Shown here piece after piece: positions 62,760 through 64,000 of a stretch of DNA of 64,000 nucleotides. This DNA is from Fibrobacter sp. UWB16 (lineage in GTDB: Bacteria > Fibrobacterota > Fibrobacteria > Fibrobacterales > Fibrobacteraceae), in assembly GCF_900215325.1 (NCBI RefSeq), contig NZ_OCMS01000001.1, forward strand, positions 930,001 through 994,000. Reading direction: 5' to 3'. The position numbers were made by a program, and so were the translations under genes. Every line of letters begins with the position of its first letter. Position 1 is the stretch's first letter. Under the pieces are notes generated by a model. That model was not told where the DNA came from and ran no database searches. It worked only from the letters and a program-made list of their open reading frames with translations.

Positions 62760-63251
62760 TTGAGGTTACTGATTTTGTTTTATTTGAGACAATTGCTACT
62801 AATCATTTTCCTTTTACTAGGGAATACCTTCGCTGCAAATTTTGATGAACGTAAAATTGACCTACTTACAGATTCAACAACAATATATGAAAGACTGATT
62901 GCTGAAGAAAAAAACGAAATATCTCCAGTGGGAGGAAGCCTAGCACTAGGTTTTGGAGGCGGATTGACCTTTATAGGAGGTATAGCTTTCTATAATGCAA
63001 TAACTTTTAAGAGCAACGAAGGATTTAACGGAGCCGCAATCATCGCTCCTTTAGCAGTCATTGGTATTCCATTGATGATTTACGGTATTTACGATATCTT
63101 TGCATCAAAAGCACACACTCGCAAACTAGAACAACTAGAACAACAATACGATCGCTATAAAAAGCGAAAGCAAACCGCACAAATTTTCATAGCTCCATTA
63201 ATAGGAGTTCTCTACCCACAAGCGGGTATCGGAATGCACGTAAGTTTTTAA
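62760..63251 (+). CDS. Small membrane/exported protein of unknown function
   Basis: 163 residues. A signal-like hydrophobic N-terminus (LRQLLLIIFLLLGNTFAA) is followed by a polar segment (about 25-55), two hydrophobic stretches rich in Gly and Ile (LALGFGGGLTFIGGIAFY and APLAVIGIPLMIYGIYDI) and a basic helical region (LEQLEQQYDRYKKRKQ). No ATG is available before the signal; TTG at 62760 is the most upstream start and no good ribosome site is seen. It sits on the opposite strand inside the fatty-acid gene group. No family recognised. Confidence 0.55.
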   Translation: MRLLILFYLRQLLLIIFLLLGNTFAANFDERKIDLLTDSTTIYERLIAEEKNEISPVGGSLALGFGGGLTFIGGIAFYNAITFKSNEGFNGAAIIAPLAVIGIPLMIYGIYDIFASKAHTRKLEQLEQQYDRYKKRKQTAQIFIAPLIGVLYPQAGIGMHVSF

Positions 63252-63286
63252 GCACCCTAAATCCCCCATACCTTTACTGGATCCTT

Positions 63287-63359
63287 CACTACGTTCAGGA
63301 TGACAGTGCTAAATCTCTACTCTCTCGTCTGTAGGACCGCAGGTCCGTTCTTTCGTCTA
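63287..63359. repeat. Family A single plus family D element
   Basis: 63287-63314: actggatccttcac to caggatgac. 63321-63359: family D (tctctcgtctgtagg to ttctttcgtcta), sister of 58331-58368. Confidence 0.75.
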
Positions 63360-63391
63360 AAAAGAAACGGACCTAGCGTTCACTAGATCCG
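63356..63391 (-). terminator. Terminator of plsX
   Basis: On the minus strand a 10-bp stem (63366-63375 with 63382-63391, one G-T pair that would be a mismatch on the other strand) is followed by T-rich sequence. Confidence 0.7.
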
Positions 63392-63426
63392 TCTAATTGC
63401 AACTAAAGTCTTAATGCAGACAAAAG

Positions 63427-64000
63427 CTATGCTTTAGGAGCTTCCTCGGACTTGATTGCAGCGAGGCGAGCGTTGACCTTATTGGCAACGTCGGCTTCGG
63501 CATACTTGGCAGCCACTTCAACAGCCTTTTCGATAGCGAGAGCGTCGGAACGACCGTGAGCGATGATGCCAATACCATTGAGGCCAAGCAACAAGGCGCC
63601 ACCCGTAGCGCGATAGTCCCACATTTCGGCAAAGCGCTTGCCAGCCGGAGTGTCGATTGTGCCGAACATTTCCTGGTGCATTTCGAAGAAGCCTTCCAGG
63701 AGCTTGAGCACAACGTTACCCGTATAGCCAGAAGTCGCAACAACGTCGGCCTTACCTGCGATGAGGTCGCGGCCTTCGATGTTACCCATAAAGTTAACCG
63801 GGGCGGACTTGAGGAGCTGGTATGTTTCCTGGAGAACCGCCGGGCCCTTGTGTTCTTCTTCGCCCATGTTCAAGAGGCCAACCTTCGGATTTTCGATTCC
63901 GAGGTAAGCTTCGGCGAATGCAGAACCTGCAATGGCAAAGTCAACGAGAGTGGAAGCACGTTCATCAACGTTTGCACCGCCATCGACCAACACAATGCGG
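63427..64000 (-). CDS. plsX: Phosphate acyltransferase PlsX, 5' end outside window
   Basis: 191 codons of the C-terminal part. LVDGGANVDERASTLVDFA, IENPKVGLLNMGEEEHKG, NFMGNIEGRDL and TSGYTGNVVLKLLEG are PlsX hallmarks. The enzyme converts acyl-ACP to acyl-phosphate for phospholipid synthesis. The C-terminus (GLNGIGIIAHGRSDALAI) is complete. It belongs with fabG and acpP but is separated from them by repeats and an opposing gene. Confidence 0.93.
   Translation of the reverse strand, partial: RIVLVDGGANVDERASTLVDFAIAGSAFAEAYLGIENPKVGLLNMGEEEHKGPAVLQETYQLLKSAPVNFMGNIEGRDLIAGKADVVATSGYTGNVVLKLLEGFFEMHQEMFGTIDTPAGKRFAEMWDYRATGGALLLGLNGIGIIAHGRSDALAIEKAVEVAAKYAEADVANKVNARLAAIKSEEAPKA

Overview
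The window looks like chromosome of a Fibrobacter-type fibre-degrading bacterium (Fibrobacterota). The evidence is a fibro-slime domain protein, a family 9 cellulase with a C-terminal sorting tail, a family 3 beta-glucosidase, a large secreted protein with a long polyserine linker, and paired small outer-membrane barrels. Gene density is high and many intergenic gaps carry small palindromic repeats. No rRNA, CRISPR array or transposase gene was seen; there is one tRNA (Val, anticodon GAC).

Layout. 1-4.3 kb: end of a GH3 beta-glucosidase, an XRE/ImmA-type regulator-protease, and a DUF4062 protein that seems to have lost its ATPase core. 4.3-8.8 kb: sugar-nucleotide aminotransferase, ATP-grasp enzyme, Gfo/Idh oxidoreductase and GT2, a GC-richer surface-glycan operon. 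8.8-9.8 kb: a three-gene DUF3791/DUF3990-type cassette. 10-24.5 kb: an AT-rich polysaccharide island (flippase, F420-dehydrogenase-like iron-sulfur protein, pyruvyl transferase, eight glycosyltransferases, FkbM methyltransferase, a polytopic membrane protein and an LTA-synthase-like enzyme). 24.5-29 kb: accessory stretch with a headless pilin cassette, a HipA-like kinase broken by one stop codon, a HipB-like repressor with paired operators, a second DUF3791/DUF3990 cassette and two complete type IV pilin-like genes. 29-49 kb: mostly housekeeping and envelope genes (degenerate GGDEF protein, radical SAM fusion, LOG protein, Ser/Thr kinase plus rhomboid-like TPR protein, GH9, aldolase, fibro-slime protein, aldo/keto reductase, CDF transporter, RND adaptor, prepilin peptidase). 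49.6-64 kb: tRNA-Val, DASS transporter, 1522-residue secreted protein, two barrels, orphan family-5 binding protein, and the fatty-acid group rnc, acpP, fabG and plsX (partial).

How they work together: the aminotransferase-to-GT2 operon and the AT-rich island probably build and export one surface polysaccharide. The cellulase, beta-glucosidase, fibro-slime protein and polyserine protein belong to fibre attachment and digestion. The prepilin peptidase at 47.6 kb could process the pilins at 27.7-28.9 kb.

The most interesting signals are: two paralogous copies of a compact three-gene DUF3990 cassette; a promoterless, N-terminally truncated pilin copy beside two intact pilins, which resembles a silent cassette; dispersed repeats that have entered two neighbouring glycan genes without breaking the reading frame; a roughly 90-bp compound palindromic repeat present three times; heptamer arrays at three loci; and a recurring TATATT box 6-7 nt before the start codon, which predicts leaderless transcripts. 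All functions are read from sequence motifs and family knowledge; no database search was run.
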